34,588 bases of DNA, from the NCBI GenBank assembly GCA_020859965.1, contig JAJBVF010000453.1:1-34588 (forward strand). The letters are read 5' to 3'. Position numbers and translations under genes: made by a program. Positions within the stretch are counted from its first letter, which is position 1, and each line of letters starts with the position of its first letter. The notes under the pieces were generated by a model. The model saw only the letters and a list, made by a program, of their open reading frames with translations, had not been told where the DNA came from and searched no databases. This stretch comes from Clostridiales bacterium. GTDB lineage: Bacteria; Bacillota; Clostridia; Lachnospirales; Lachnospiraceae. Of this stretch, positions 22,907 through 31,562 are shown piece by piece.

Positions 22907-22963
22907 TTTTCTGTAACTTATTTTCTTATAGAAAATGACATTATTCGCTGTAAATTCTGCAGC

Positions 22964-23007
22964 AAAAAACCGGCCCCACATGAAAGCTCACAGGAAAGCC
23001 GGTTTTT
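22964..23007 (-). terminator. Terminator of the nucleoside/amide operon
   Basis: On the minus strand AAAAACCGGC pairs with GCCGGTTTTTT around a 23-base loop with secondary structure. It is 28 bases past the stop of the ribokinase-like gene and closes the co-oriented gene set that runs from 34.4 to 23.0 kb. Confidence 0.75.
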
Positions 23008-23034
23008 CAAAAGCATCTTCAAAAGTAAGTCCAT

Positions 23035-23940
23035 TTAATGCTGAATCAAAAATTCTTCTACTTCTTTATTATATGGGATCGACTGTGCCGCCCCCATCTT
23101 CGAAATCGCCAGTGAGGAAGCCGCGGCAGCGGTTTTCATGCATTCCTCAAGAGGAAGTCCCCGGCAGATTCCCGCAAGGAAATATCCGCAGTAGGTATCC
23201 CCGGCCGCTGTCGTATCGGCCACCGGTACAGAAAAGATTTCCTGCTTTATGATCTGATCTCCCGCTTTGCAGAGGGAACCTGCGCCGCCCATGGTCAGCA
23301 AAATGACCGCCGAAGGATACTTTTCTGATAACTGAGAGAGAATATCCTGAAAGTCCGGATCCTGTTGATGGCATCCGGCAAGGCTTGCTCCTTCGATTTC
23401 ATTTAAGATCAGGTAATCCGCATACTCCAGGTGGAGTTCTTCCGGATTTTCCGGGATTGGAGACGGGTTAAATGCCACCTGCAGTCCCAGCTCATGAGCC
23501 TTTTGGATCACGTAAGAAAGATTGTTGATCTCATTCTGGAGCAGAACGATATCTCCCTTCTCGCCTTCCGTTTCCAGAACCGAATCAATGTATTCTTTCG
23601 AAAGCTGCTGGTTTGTTCCGCCAAATACTATGATGCAGTTTCGTCCCTGCTGATCTACCTGAATGATCGCATGGCCGCTTGCACCGGGAAGAACCGCTAT
23701 CCGGGACACGTCTACGCCGGCATCTTTCAGGAATTCAGTAAGAATACCGCCGTCCTCACCTACTGCGCCTCCGTGCAGAACAGGGATACCGGCTTTCGCG
23801 GCCGCGACGGACTGGTTCAGCCCCTTTCCGCCGACATTTGACATACAGCTTTTTGAGAGTATGGTCTCACCCGGCTGTACAAAATGATCTACCTGGTAAA
23901 CACGGTCAATATTTAATGAACCAAATGAAATAATTTTCAT
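23035..23940 (-). CDS. Ribokinase-like PfkB sugar kinase
   Basis: A 301-residue PfkB-family kinase closest in pattern to ribokinase, which phosphorylates D-ribose at O5. N-terminal FGSLNIDRVYQVDHFVQPGET and SNVGGKGLNQSVAAAKAG (residues about 34-51) form the sugar-binding signature. The C-terminal signature DTTAAGDTYCGYFLAG (about 240-255) has the catalytic Asp. The usual DTTGAGD reads DTTAAGD here, a mild change. An AGGAGG site lies nine bases before the ATG. It is last in the operon, 44 bases after the M20 gene and followed by a terminator. With a nucleoside hydrolase in the same set, it most likely phosphorylates the released ribose, but another furanose cannot be ruled out. Confidence 0.85.
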   Translation of the reverse strand: MKIISFGSLNIDRVYQVDHFVQPGETILSKSCMSNVGGKGLNQSVAAAKAGIPVLHGGAVGEDGGILTEFLKDAGVDVSRIAVLPGASGHAIIQVDQQGRNCIIVFGGTNQQLSKEYIDSVLETEGEKGDIVLLQNEINNLSYVIQKAHELGLQVAFNPSPIPENPEELHLEYADYLILNEIEGASLAGCHQQDPDFQDILSQLSEKYPSAVILLTMGGAGSLCKAGDQIIKQEIFSVPVADTTAAGDTYCGYFLAGICRGLPLEECMKTAAAASSLAISKMGAAQSIPYNKEVEEFLIQH

Positions 23941-23984
23941 GACTATCCGCCTCCTGTTGCCTCATATCTGCCTTTTTCCATCTT

Positions 23985-25136
23985 TTATTCCTGCAGGAAT
24001 ATCATTTTTTCAAGTATCTGAATTGCCCGCAGATATTTTTCCAGACTGACGCGTTCATTCGGTTTGTGCGCCATGGTCGGATCACCCGGGCCAAAAAGAA
24101 GCACTTCCGCATCCGGCATGACCCGCACCAGAATGGACGCATCGGTAAAAAAGCTGATGCCAATGTTTTCCTGCGGCACTTCTTCCCCGGACATACATGT
24201 TTTCAGTCTGCGCACAAGGGACGCTTCCTGTCCGATCTCGATCGCCCGTCGGCTGTTTTTTACTTCCGCTTCCACGGATAAAAGCCCTTCGCAGAGTTCC
24301 TCCTCTTCCTGGATAAACTGCCACACTTTTTCCATCAGCATCTCTTCGGTCAGGCCGGGCGTAATCCGTATATCCATCAGCACCGTACACGTCTCCGGTA
24401 TCATATTTGGCGCAGTACCGCCCCCGATCTTTGTGATATTAGCCGTGGAGCTGCCGAGAACCGTATGCGTAAACTGTGTAACATACTGTTCGATCTTTTC
24501 GGCTATCCTCCAGATATGTCTCACCGCACTGCAGCCCTGCTCCGGATAAGCGCCATGGCTGGTCTTCCCGTGCGCCCGCAGCTCCAGCCAGATGCACCCT
24601 TTCTGAGCCACTCCCAGTTTCAGATCCGTCGGCTCCCCGATCAGAATCCGTGTACAACCGCCTATCGTTCCTTTTTTGCAGATATGATCCGCTCCGAGGC
24701 CGGATTTTTCCTCATCGCAGGTTCCCAGGAAACGGATGGTGCGCGGGATTTGCTTTCCGGATTTTCTGGCCTCACAGAGCGCATAGACCATCGCACACAG
24801 ACCGCTCTTCATATCGCTGGCGCCGCGTCCGTATAAATATCCATCCTTTTGAACCGGTACCGCGGGATCTGTCTCCCAGTCTTCCCGTTGGCCATACGGC
24901 ACGGTATCCAGATGACCGTTCCAGATCTCTGCTTCTGCTCCCAGTGCATCGTCAGCTTCCAGCACAGCCTCCACATTCGCGTGATACTTATCGATCCGGT
25001 CCGGTTTTGCCGGAATCCCGGCAGCGTTCAGGTATTCGCAGAGGTATTCCGCGACCTTTCCTTCATCATCCCGTCCATTCACGCTGGGAATTGCCATAAC
25101 ATCTGTCAACAGCTGTATCGCTTCCTGATTGCTCAT
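23985..25136 (-). CDS. M20-family metallohydrolase B (ArgE/DapE type)
   Basis: A 383-residue M20 peptidase/deacylase. Zinc-site motifs are complete: NGHLDTVPYG, GRGASDMKSGLCAM, TCDEEKSGLGADH, GEPTDLKLGVAQKG and the C-terminal GDPTMAHKPNERVSLEKY. The dimerisation (lid) domain is at about residues 175-290, with AHGKTSHGAYPEQG. Family members cleave N-acyl amino acids, dipeptides or carbamoyl amino acids. AGGAAGG lies six bases before the ATG. It sits between the LacI gene (117-base gap) and the ribokinase-like gene (44-base gap). It is only moderately similar to the other M20 protein at 27242-28510, so the two are not recent duplicates and probably act on different bonds. Substrate unknown. Confidence 0.88.
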   Translation of the reverse strand: MSNQEAIQLLTDVMAIPSVNGRDDEGKVAEYLCEYLNAAGIPAKPDRIDKYHANVEAVLEADDALGAEAEIWNGHLDTVPYGQREDWETDPAVPVQKDGYLYGRGASDMKSGLCAMVYALCEARKSGKQIPRTIRFLGTCDEEKSGLGADHICKKGTIGGCTRILIGEPTDLKLGVAQKGCIWLELRAHGKTSHGAYPEQGCSAVRHIWRIAEKIEQYVTQFTHTVLGSSTANITKIGGGTAPNMIPETCTVLMDIRITPGLTEEMLMEKVWQFIQEEEELCEGLLSVEAEVKNSRRAIEIGQEASLVRRLKTCMSGEEVPQENIGISFFTDASILVRVMPDAEVLLFGPGDPTMAHKPNERVSLEKYLRAIQILEKMIFLQE

Positions 25137-25253
25137 CTCAAACCTTCCTCACAAAACTTCCCGTTTTCCGGCAACTGTATCGCTTCACATGATACCGCTG
25201 GCAAAACTTTTTACTGTAAATCGCCACCGCTATTCGCAAATGTTTGCAGATAT

Positions 25254-26282
25254 TTACGGATGCTCACATGCAATCACGGACTTTCGTTCGATCAGCTCCG
25301 GAGCAAAGGTAATCCGTTCATCCTTCTTCGCATCGCCTTTTTTTCGCTCAATCAGCTGCTTTGCCGCCGCGCAGCCCAGCTGTTCCACAGGCTGCCGGAT
25401 CGTTGTCAGCGGCACACTGAGAAATTCATCCACAAAAATGTCATCATAACCAACGACTGACAGATCCTCCGGGATACGTATCCCACGTGCCTGCAGCCAT
25501 TTCATGGCACCGATCGCCATCATATCGTTGAAGAAAAAAACTGCGTCTATCTGATATCCCTTCTGAAACAGACATTCAATCCCCTGTTCTCCGCTCTCAA
25601 ACGTGTACTTTCCTTCCACGATCAGATCCGGATTATAAGGAACGCCATACTCTTCCAACGCCTTCCGGTATCCTTCCAGGCGCTGCTGTGAATCGTACAG
25701 ATTCAATGGGCCGGTGACACACGCAATGGTTCTGTGCCCAATTTTCAAAAGGTGATCCGCCGCCAGATATCCTCCCCGCACGTGATCGACGCAGACGATC
25801 CCTACCTGCCTGTTCTCAATGTAACGGTCTGCCAGAATGTACGGCATGTCTTCATTCTCCAGAAAGTCAATGCATTCCTGCACCATTTCTCCGGTCGATT
25901 CAGACGCCATTCCCAGAATAATCCCGCTTACCCCTTTGTCTACCAGCATCCGCAAATTCTGCATATCCTTCGCATGCCGGTCATTCGAGTTGCATAAAAT
26001 AACATTCCAGTTGTGTCTCTGGCACTCATCCTCCACCCCCTTTGCCAGGGAAGAAAAGAACACATTCCGTATATCCGAGATCACCAGACCAATGGTATTG
26101 GTCGACCCTTTTACAAGGCCGACCGCCACCTGATTCGGACGATATTTCATCTTTTTTGCTGTATCCAGGATCCGCTCTCTGTTTTCCTTTGATACGCGGC
26201 AGGATCTGTTATTTAACACCTGTGAAACAGTTGTAACTGACAGATTTGTCGCTTCCGCGACCTGTTTTAGCGTAGCTCTCAT
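25254..26282 (-). CDS. LacI-family transcriptional regulator
   Basis: A 342-residue repressor of the usual length. The N-terminal helix-turn-helix is at residues 4-23 (LKQVAEATNLSVTTVSQVLNN) with the hinge-helix region RPNQVAVGLVKG at about 50-60. The effector domain follows with TIGLVISDIRNVFFSSLAKGVEDE, GIILGMAS, DHVRGGYLAADHLLKIGH, and VVGYDDIFVDEFLSVPLTTIRQP. A GAGG site lies five bases before the ATG. It is encoded inside the operon it probably controls. An 18-bp CG-centred palindrome in the promoter at 34.5 kb is the likely operator. The T-T pair in the recognition helix resembles PurR, whose sites also have an AAACGTTT core. The inducer is expected to be the imported substrate or a breakdown product. 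Confidence 0.93.
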   Translation of the reverse strand: MRATLKQVAEATNLSVTTVSQVLNNRSCRVSKENRERILDTAKKMKYRPNQVAVGLVKGSTNTIGLVISDIRNVFFSSLAKGVEDECQRHNWNVILCNSNDRHAKDMQNLRMLVDKGVSGIILGMASESTGEMVQECIDFLENEDMPYILADRYIENRQVGIVCVDHVRGGYLAADHLLKIGHRTIACVTGPLNLYDSQQRLEGYRKALEEYGVPYNPDLIVEGKYTFESGEQGIECLFQKGYQIDAVFFFNDMMAIGAMKWLQARGIRIPEDLSVVGYDDIFVDEFLSVPLTTIRQPVEQLGCAAAKQLIERKKGDAKKDERITFAPELIERKSVIACEHP

Positions 26283-26300
26283 GTCGTCCTCTTCGGAATC

Positions 26301-27047
26301 TCAGCGCACCAGATAGTCAATGATGTTTTTAAACAGGATATCATAGCATTCCCAATTACAAAATTCCGGCGGCGCCCAGTGCGGTGCGCAGTCTGTTGAA
26401 AAGATTCCGCTTCTTCCCTTTCCATAGTCTGCAAATGCCAGGAACGGATCGCCGCAGATCTCTGCTACCAGTTCTGCCTCCGGCTTCAGGTCACTCTTAT
26501 TGTATCCCAGCACCTCCGGCCATTCACCCGCAATACCTTTCATCACCGGATGATCCGGCTTCACTGTCTTCGGAGTGACTCCTTCGCAGTGCTCCATACG
26601 GTCATCATATGGATACAGCTGTACAGGAAGTACGTCCTGCACCGCTGAATGGCACCATTTTCCCTGTCCGCCGATTCCGGAGAACGTCATATAACCTCCT
26701 ACCATGAGTAATCCGCCGCCCTGCAGCACATATTCCTTCAGAAGATTGCAGCGGTTCGGCATTTTCATGCTTGCAGCAAATGTCTTTGGCGGGATCAGCA
26801 GAGTGTCCGCGCCGATATCAGACAGAATGACGCAGGCATATTCTTTCAGCTCCTCCATTGTAAACGGAAAGTTCTCCGCCGCCTCATGATTCGGAAGATA
26901 GACCAGCTCATATCCTGCTTTTTCGATTGCCTTATCAATCCAGCCGAGTCCCGTTTCATATTTTGAAGAAAAGAACCCGTTAAATCCCTTTATTTCCATT
27001 GTCGTGGCTGACCAGGATTCTCCTGCCAGTAATACTTTCTTTCCCAT
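26301..27047 (-). CDS. Glutamine-amidotransferase-like protein (class I-like fold)
   Basis: A 248-residue protein resembling the DUF1355/GATase1-like group. Features: KVLLAGESWSATTMEIKGFNGFF at the N-terminus, an acidic strand YACVILSDIGADTLL (about 70-84), the LQGGGLLMVGGYMTFSGIGGQGKW segment (about 108-130), then VKPDHPVMKGI and FLAFADYGKGRSGIFSTDCAPHW. The nucleophile-elbow cysteine of true glutamine amidotransferases (G-x-C-x-G) is not evident; the elbow region reads MVGGYMTFSG. It may therefore act as a binding or other hydrolase protein. An AAGGGAG site precedes the ATG. It is 18 bases upstream of the LacI gene and 194 bases downstream of the M20 A gene. Similar proteins are found with sugar and nucleoside uptake genes (from memory). 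Confidence 0.7.
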   Translation of the reverse strand: MGKKVLLAGESWSATTMEIKGFNGFFSSKYETGLGWIDKAIEKAGYELVYLPNHEAAENFPFTMEELKEYACVILSDIGADTLLIPPKTFAASMKMPNRCNLLKEYVLQGGGLLMVGGYMTFSGIGGQGKWCHSAVQDVLPVQLYPYDDRMEHCEGVTPKTVKPDHPVMKGIAGEWPEVLGYNKSDLKPEAELVAEICGDPFLAFADYGKGRSGIFSTDCAPHWAPPEFCNWECYDILFKNIIDYLVR

Positions 27048-27241
27048 TCTTTTCGTCTCCCTTCTGTTCTGTTTCTTTTGTTGCGCCCCTTAGATCTCTC
27101 TTCAGGTCTTTTTCCGGTTTCTCTTTTTATTACCTTTTTGTATATGCCAGATTAATCATCGCTTCTCCTGCAACGCCCTGTCCGGCTTCTTCTGTTGCTC
27201 TTTTTTCCGCCCTTTTGGGAGCTCCTTTTTCGGGCTTTCCT

Positions 27242-28510
27242 TTATCTTCCGCCCCATGCAAGGATCAGTTTTGCATAGATAAGGATGCAGTCCAGATAAG
27301 CATCCAGTTCCACATACTCATTCGGTGAATGGCACTGTTCCAGATTGCCCGGTCCGAACTGAATCGTCGGGCATTCGGCTATATTCCTCCAGATTCTGGA
27401 ATCGCATCCTGCCGGGGAACCAACAATTTTTACCGGCGTACCCATGCCGTCTGAAAATGCTTCGCAAAACGTATGGACAAACTCATCCTCCGGATCCATC
27501 TCAAAGCCGCCTCCCGCCTGATAAATGGTAATCTTAGGCGGATGATCCTTCATCCACGGATCACAGGACGCGATCCCGGTCACCGTATTCGTAAATTCTT
27601 CCACCACCATATCATAGGACATCTGATTTGGAATATAGTGGACGCAGGTTTCAAAATAGCAGTCCCCCGCTACTGTAGAGCCGGCCGTGCCGCCATGGAT
27701 CACTCCGATATTCAGATTCGGCGCCGGAAGCAGCGGATGCCGGTAAGTCAGAAGCCAGTTGTGCTCCATCTCGCTGAGCGCATTGATCACCTTCATCGCT
27801 TTTTCGATCGCGCTGACGCCCTTCCACTTGGCACCGGAATGGTTCGCTTTTCCCTCAAATTCTACCCGGAAAAAGACAAAACCCATATGCGCCAGGATCA
27901 GCTCGCCGCTGGTGCCTTCACAGTTCACCACTCCATCCGCGCGCACTCCGTTCATCGCCGCCTGCATGGAGCCATTCCCGCCGCCTTCCTCATCGCAGAC
28001 GGAGGTAATGATCACGTCTCCCGGAAGCTCATAGCCCGCATCATACAGCAGCTGCACTGCTAATGTGGACGCCATCAGTCCGGCTTTCATATCCGCGGAG
28101 CCAAGGCCATACAGCTTTCCATCAAGAACAGTCGGCTCATGGGGCGGCGTCTTCCACTGAGAAAGATCGCCCGCCGGCATGGTGTCGATGTGGCTGTTAA
28201 ACATGATGCTTTTTCCACCCTTGCCGGAAAATGTCGCATATACATTATAACGCCCGTCATAATTGTGCCCGGGATTGCCTTCATTGTATCTGCGCAGGCA
28301 CTCCTGGATTACCTCTTCCTTCAGCTGGTCTTCCGTGATATCAGAAGCACCCATTTCAGAAAACAGCGCTTTCATATATTCCTGACCCTGCTTCTCCAGA
28401 CCACCCTTGATCCCATGACCAATATCGTGGGTATCGATCGCGATCAGATCTTTTAATTTCTGAATATAAGTTTCCTTATTTTCCTTCAGGACTTCTTTGA
28501 GATCTCTCAT
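27242..28510 (-). CDS. M20-family metallohydrolase A (ArgE/DapE type)
   Basis: A 422-residue M20 protein, somewhat longer than the usual 380-410. Zinc-site motifs: FNSHIDTMPAGD, GLGSADMKAGLMAS, VCDEEGGGNGSMQAA, NCEGTSGELILAHMG and the C-terminal GPGNLEQCHSPNEYVELD. The lid domain (about 200-320) has GKANHSGAKWKGVSAIEK. It carries an extra N-terminal segment (residues about 20-80, VIQECLRRYNEGNPGHNYDGRYN) not seen in M20 B. GGGAGGGA is 12-14 bases before the ATG, and a four-codon ATG...TGA mini-frame lies between. The nucleoside hydrolase gene is 91 bases upstream. The family removes acyl, aminoacyl or carbamoyl groups from nitrogen; the actual substrate here is unknown. Confidence 0.88.
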   Translation of the reverse strand: MRDLKEVLKENKETYIQKLKDLIAIDTHDIGHGIKGGLEKQGQEYMKALFSEMGASDITEDQLKEEVIQECLRRYNEGNPGHNYDGRYNVYATFSGKGGKSIMFNSHIDTMPAGDLSQWKTPPHEPTVLDGKLYGLGSADMKAGLMASTLAVQLLYDAGYELPGDVIITSVCDEEGGGNGSMQAAMNGVRADGVVNCEGTSGELILAHMGFVFFRVEFEGKANHSGAKWKGVSAIEKAMKVINALSEMEHNWLLTYRHPLLPAPNLNIGVIHGGTAGSTVAGDCYFETCVHYIPNQMSYDMVVEEFTNTVTGIASCDPWMKDHPPKITIYQAGGGFEMDPEDEFVHTFCEAFSDGMGTPVKIVGSPAGCDSRIWRNIAECPTIQFGPGNLEQCHSPNEYVELDAYLDCILIYAKLILAWGGR

Positions 28511-28601
28511 ATGCTATCCATTCCCTCCCTGTGTTCGGCGAAGTATTCCATCTGTGCGTCTGAAACATATCGCATAAACAATCTTTTTCTCAACCGCGCG
28601 G

Positions 28602-29537
28602 TCAGCTGTAATTGCGGATTCCGGCCTCTATAATATCCCAGAATTTCTCCACATCAATGTCCACTGCTACCTTTGTATTCGGTGTCTTTCCGGACATTCC
28701 AAAGTAATCGCAATTCGTCCTTCCGTAGCTCGGGCCGTAAAAGCCGTGATCGATCTCCGTATACATCTCCTTCACTTCCAGCACAGACGGATCGATCAGA
28801 TACGCGCAGGTCACCGGATCATGAAGCGGCCCGCCTTCCCAGCCAAACACTTCCTTCTGCGTTTTGTTGAAGAATTCCATCATATCGGCAAACAGGTGCG
28901 CCGCCCTGGTGTCAATAGCCCGCATACGCTCCACGACAGACGGATAGCAAAGCACCTTCCTTGTCACATCCAGCCCGACCATCACGATCGGTACACCGGA
29001 GGAGAACACGACATGCGCGGCATCCGCGTCCGCCAGAATATTAAATTCCGCAGCCGGGGAAACATTGCCAAGCTGATAGCTGCCGCCCATCAGCACGATT
29101 TCTTTGATTTTTGGAATGATCGCCGGCTCCATCCGCATAGCCATACCGATATTGGTCAGCGGTCCGGTCGGTACCAGAGTGATCTCTCCATCCGAAGCCA
29201 TGATTGTTTCTGTCAGATAGTTTACCGCATGCTTCGTTTCCTTCTCTTTCGTCAGCGGATCGAACGTCGGACCATCCAGCCCCGTCTCACCGTGAATCTC
29301 CGGTGAATTCCGCTTTTCTATGATCATTGGCTGGCCGCAGCCCTGGTATACAGGAACATCCAGGCCAAGATACTGGCATACATTCAGCGCATTCCGCGTC
29401 GTTTTTTCCAGCGTCTGATTCCCGGCCACCACAGTGATACCGATCAGATCCAGCACCGGACTTTTCCCGGCCAGTAAAATATTGACCGCATCGTCATGTC
29501 CCGGGTCGCAGTCCAGGATGACCTTTCTCTTATCCAT
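28602..29537 (-). CDS. Nucleoside hydrolase (IunH/RihA family)
   Basis: A 311-residue inosine-uridine-type nucleoside hydrolase, which splits the N-glycosidic bond of ribonucleosides to give base and ribose. The calcium-binding signature DCDPGHDDAVN is at residues 9-19, followed by ITVVAGNQTLEKTTRNAL, HGETGLDGPTF, LVPTGPLTNIGMAMR, LMGGSYQLGNVSPAAEFNILADADAA, and GGPLHDPVTCAYLIDP with the conserved His and Asp. GGGAGG lies five bases before the ATG. It is 40 bases after the second permease gene, so it should be co-transcribed with the importer. Substrate choice among purine, pyrimidine or modified nucleosides cannot be read from the sequence. Confidence 0.93.
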   Translation of the reverse strand: MDKRKVILDCDPGHDDAVNILLAGKSPVLDLIGITVVAGNQTLEKTTRNALNVCQYLGLDVPVYQGCGQPMIIEKRNSPEIHGETGLDGPTFDPLTKEKETKHAVNYLTETIMASDGEITLVPTGPLTNIGMAMRMEPAIIPKIKEIVLMGGSYQLGNVSPAAEFNILADADAAHVVFSSGVPIVMVGLDVTRKVLCYPSVVERMRAIDTRAAHLFADMMEFFNKTQKEVFGWEGGPLHDPVTCAYLIDPSVLEVKEMYTEIDHGFYGPSYGRTNCDYFGMSGKTPNTKVAVDIDVEKFWDIIEAGIRNYS

Positions 29538-29577
29538 ACTTTCCTCCCAATTCTATTGATCGTTACAAATGAATTTA

Positions 29578-30513
29578 TCAGTTGACATTCGTCAGAGAGC
29601 TCTTCTTCTTACGCTCTGCCGCCTGCTTCGATACAAGAGATACTACCAGCACCACGATAGTGATCACATATGGGATCAGCAATACGATCTGAGACGGTAC
29701 GCCGTATGCCTGCACACGGTTTCCGATCGCACTCGCAAGGCCGAATACCAGACAGCCAATCGAGGAAAAGATCGGGTTCGCGTTGCCGAAATACATGGCC
29801 GCCACGCCCATGAATCCACGGTTGCTGGTCATACCTTCCCTGAACAGCGTCGTGTAGCCCAGCGCCAGGTGCGCTCCGGCCAGTCCGCCCAGCAGACCGC
29901 CGATCAGCAGTGCCTGATATTTCATAGAGGATACGTTGATACCGGCAGTCTGCGCAGCCTGTTCAAACTGTCCCACCGCGCGCAGACGCAGTCCCCATAC
30001 CGTCTTATAAAACATAAACCATACGACAGCGATCAGGACAAGCACCAGCCATTCGGTGACATACCAGTTGTTAAAAATGTCATTGATGATCGGTATATTC
30101 TCTATAAACGGAATATTCACCTTCGGAATGCTGATGATCTTCGGATCCGTAAAGTTTCCGCTCACACCGAAAATCGTCTCCAGCAGATATTTCGTAAGTG
30201 CCGTCGCCAGCAGGTTTACGCCCATACCAATCGCACAGTTGTCTGCATTGTAGCGGATGATACCTACCGCCATGATCAGCGCGATCAGCATACCGCCGAT
30301 CATAGCCGCCAGTGTTCCAAGAATCCAGCTCCCGGTAAAATAGCTGACTGCAACAGCCACAAAGCAGCCCATCAGCATAATTCCTTCCGTACCGACATTG
30401 AGGATATTCGCCTGCTGGGTAATCGCTGCGCAGAGCGCGGCATAGATAATCGGCGTGGCAATATGGAATGTCGAATAAATCAATGAAATATTAAAAATGT
30501 TGCGTAATTTCAT
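29578..30513 (-). CDS. Nucleoside-type ABC importer permease 2 (NupQ/YufQ-like)
   Basis: A 311-residue membrane permease of the branched-chain amino acid/ribose permease type found in BMP-family nucleoside importers. It has about eight hydrophobic segments and the cytoplasmic coupling loop WGLRLRAVGQFEQAAQTAGINVSSMKYQALLIGGLLGGLAGAHLALG, read in blocks (about 185-235). Conserved TEGIMLMGCFVAV lies near residues 40-55. Its ATG shares its A with the stop of the preceding permease (TAATG), so the two are translationally coupled. It forms a heterodimer with the 349-residue permease. A TAA stop is followed after 40 bases by the nucleoside hydrolase gene. Confidence 0.92.
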   Translation of the reverse strand: MKLRNIFNISLIYSTFHIATPIIYAALCAAITQQANILNVGTEGIMLMGCFVAVAVSYFTGSWILGTLAAMIGGMLIALIMAVGIIRYNADNCAIGMGVNLLATALTKYLLETIFGVSGNFTDPKIISIPKVNIPFIENIPIINDIFNNWYVTEWLVLVLIAVVWFMFYKTVWGLRLRAVGQFEQAAQTAGINVSSMKYQALLIGGLLGGLAGAHLALGYTTLFREGMTSNRGFMGVAAMYFGNANPIFSSIGCLVFGLASAIGNRVQAYGVPSQIVLLIPYVITIVVLVVSLVSKQAAERKKKSSLTNVN

Positions 30514-31562
30514 TATGATTCACCCCCCTGCTTCACTTCTGACTTTCCGGATTTTTTCTTCTTTTTAAAGATAAACAGCATCTCCATGCAGGCCACGCAG
30601 ATAAATACCGCGGTCAATGTATCTACAATTGATTTTGGCACACCGGTGCTCTGCTGCATGCCCATCGCTCCTGATTTCAGCACTGCGACGAAGAAAGACA
30701 CAAATGGCAGTGCGGCAAAATTGCTTCTCGCGATCAGAGCGATCAGCATTCCGTTTGAGCCAAGACCGGTAGCGAAATTGTCCAGATAATAGCCATACGC
30801 GCCCAGAACCTGAATGCATCCGGCAATACCGCCCAAAGCACCTGAGATCATCATGGCGATGATCGTGATCCGCCCGGGCTTCATACCTGCGTATTCCGCA
30901 TGCGCCGGATTGGTACCGGTAGAGCGGATCTTATATCCCAGCGTCGTTTTCTGCAGCATAAACCATACAAGAATGAATACTACGATTGCAATGAAAATAC
31001 CGGTATTTAATGTACTTGGTTTCATGATCTTCGGCAGGGTAACCAACGTATCCGGAGACTGCGAATTTGCTTTTCCGGCACTCATCGGACCGCTGACACA
31101 ATAGGAAGCAATATATTGCGCTACCGAGTTCATAAGGATCGTCACGCAGACTTCGTTGACTCCCCATTTCACTTTCAGGAACGCTGCGATAAACGCCCAT
31201 GCCGCGGAGACAAGGATCGCTGCGGCAAAGCAGAGCACGATCAGAAGAGGCTTCGGGCACCAGGTCCAGTAAATACCGACATAGGCTGCCGCAAGACCGC
31301 CCAGAAATACTTCGCCCTCCACGCCGACATTGAAGGCGCCGCCCTTTGCCGCAATCGCAAATGCCGCGGAGGTCAGAAGCAGAGGTGTGAAGTTCGACAA
31401 AGTCGTACCAAGCTTCAGGTTTCCGCCAAAGGCGCCGCGCACCAGAGCAACATAAGCGTCAATCGGGTTTTCGTGGATCATCAGGATCAGTACCGCGCCG
31501 ATCACCAGTGCAAAGAGCACAGTCAATACCCATTTGACCACATATACTTTCCTGTCTTTCAT
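30513..31562 (-). CDS. Nucleoside-type ABC importer permease 1 (NupP/YufP-like)
   Basis: A 349-residue membrane permease with about eight to ten hydrophobic segments. Family features: FTPLLLTSAAFAIAAKGGAFNVGVEGEVFLGGLAAAYVG (in blocks, about 55-95), KWGVNEVCVTILMNSVAQYI (about 130-150), and the coupling loop LGYKIRSTGTNPAHAEYAGMKPGRITIIAMMISGALGGIAG (about 210-250). The C-terminus is lysine-rich (KKKKKSGKSEVKQ). It overlaps the ATPase stop by one base (TAATG), and the next permease start in the same way. Together with the 311-residue permease it forms the channel of the importer. Confidence 0.92.
   Translation of the reverse strand: MKDRKVYVVKWVLTVLFALVIGAVLILMIHENPIDAYVALVRGAFGGNLKLGTTLSNFTPLLLTSAAFAIAAKGGAFNVGVEGEVFLGGLAAAYVGIYWTWCPKPLLIVLCFAAAILVSAAWAFIAAFLKVKWGVNEVCVTILMNSVAQYIASYCVSGPMSAGKANSQSPDTLVTLPKIMKPSTLNTGIFIAIVVFILVWFMLQKTTLGYKIRSTGTNPAHAEYAGMKPGRITIIAMMISGALGGIAGCIQVLGAYGYYLDNFATGLGSNGMLIALIARSNFAALPFVSFFVAVLKSGAMGMQQSTGVPKSIVDTLTAVFICVACMEMLFIFKKKKKSGKSEVKQGGES

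Noticed and set aside
27048-27241. Promoter or small gene in the gap after M20 A
   Set aside because: No good -35/-10 pair, no ribosome site with an open frame, and only weak GCCC/GGGC pairing without a T run.
29569-30486. 305-codon open frame opposite the second permease
   Set aside because: Histidine-, arginine- and glutamine-rich shadow translation of a clear membrane permease gene.
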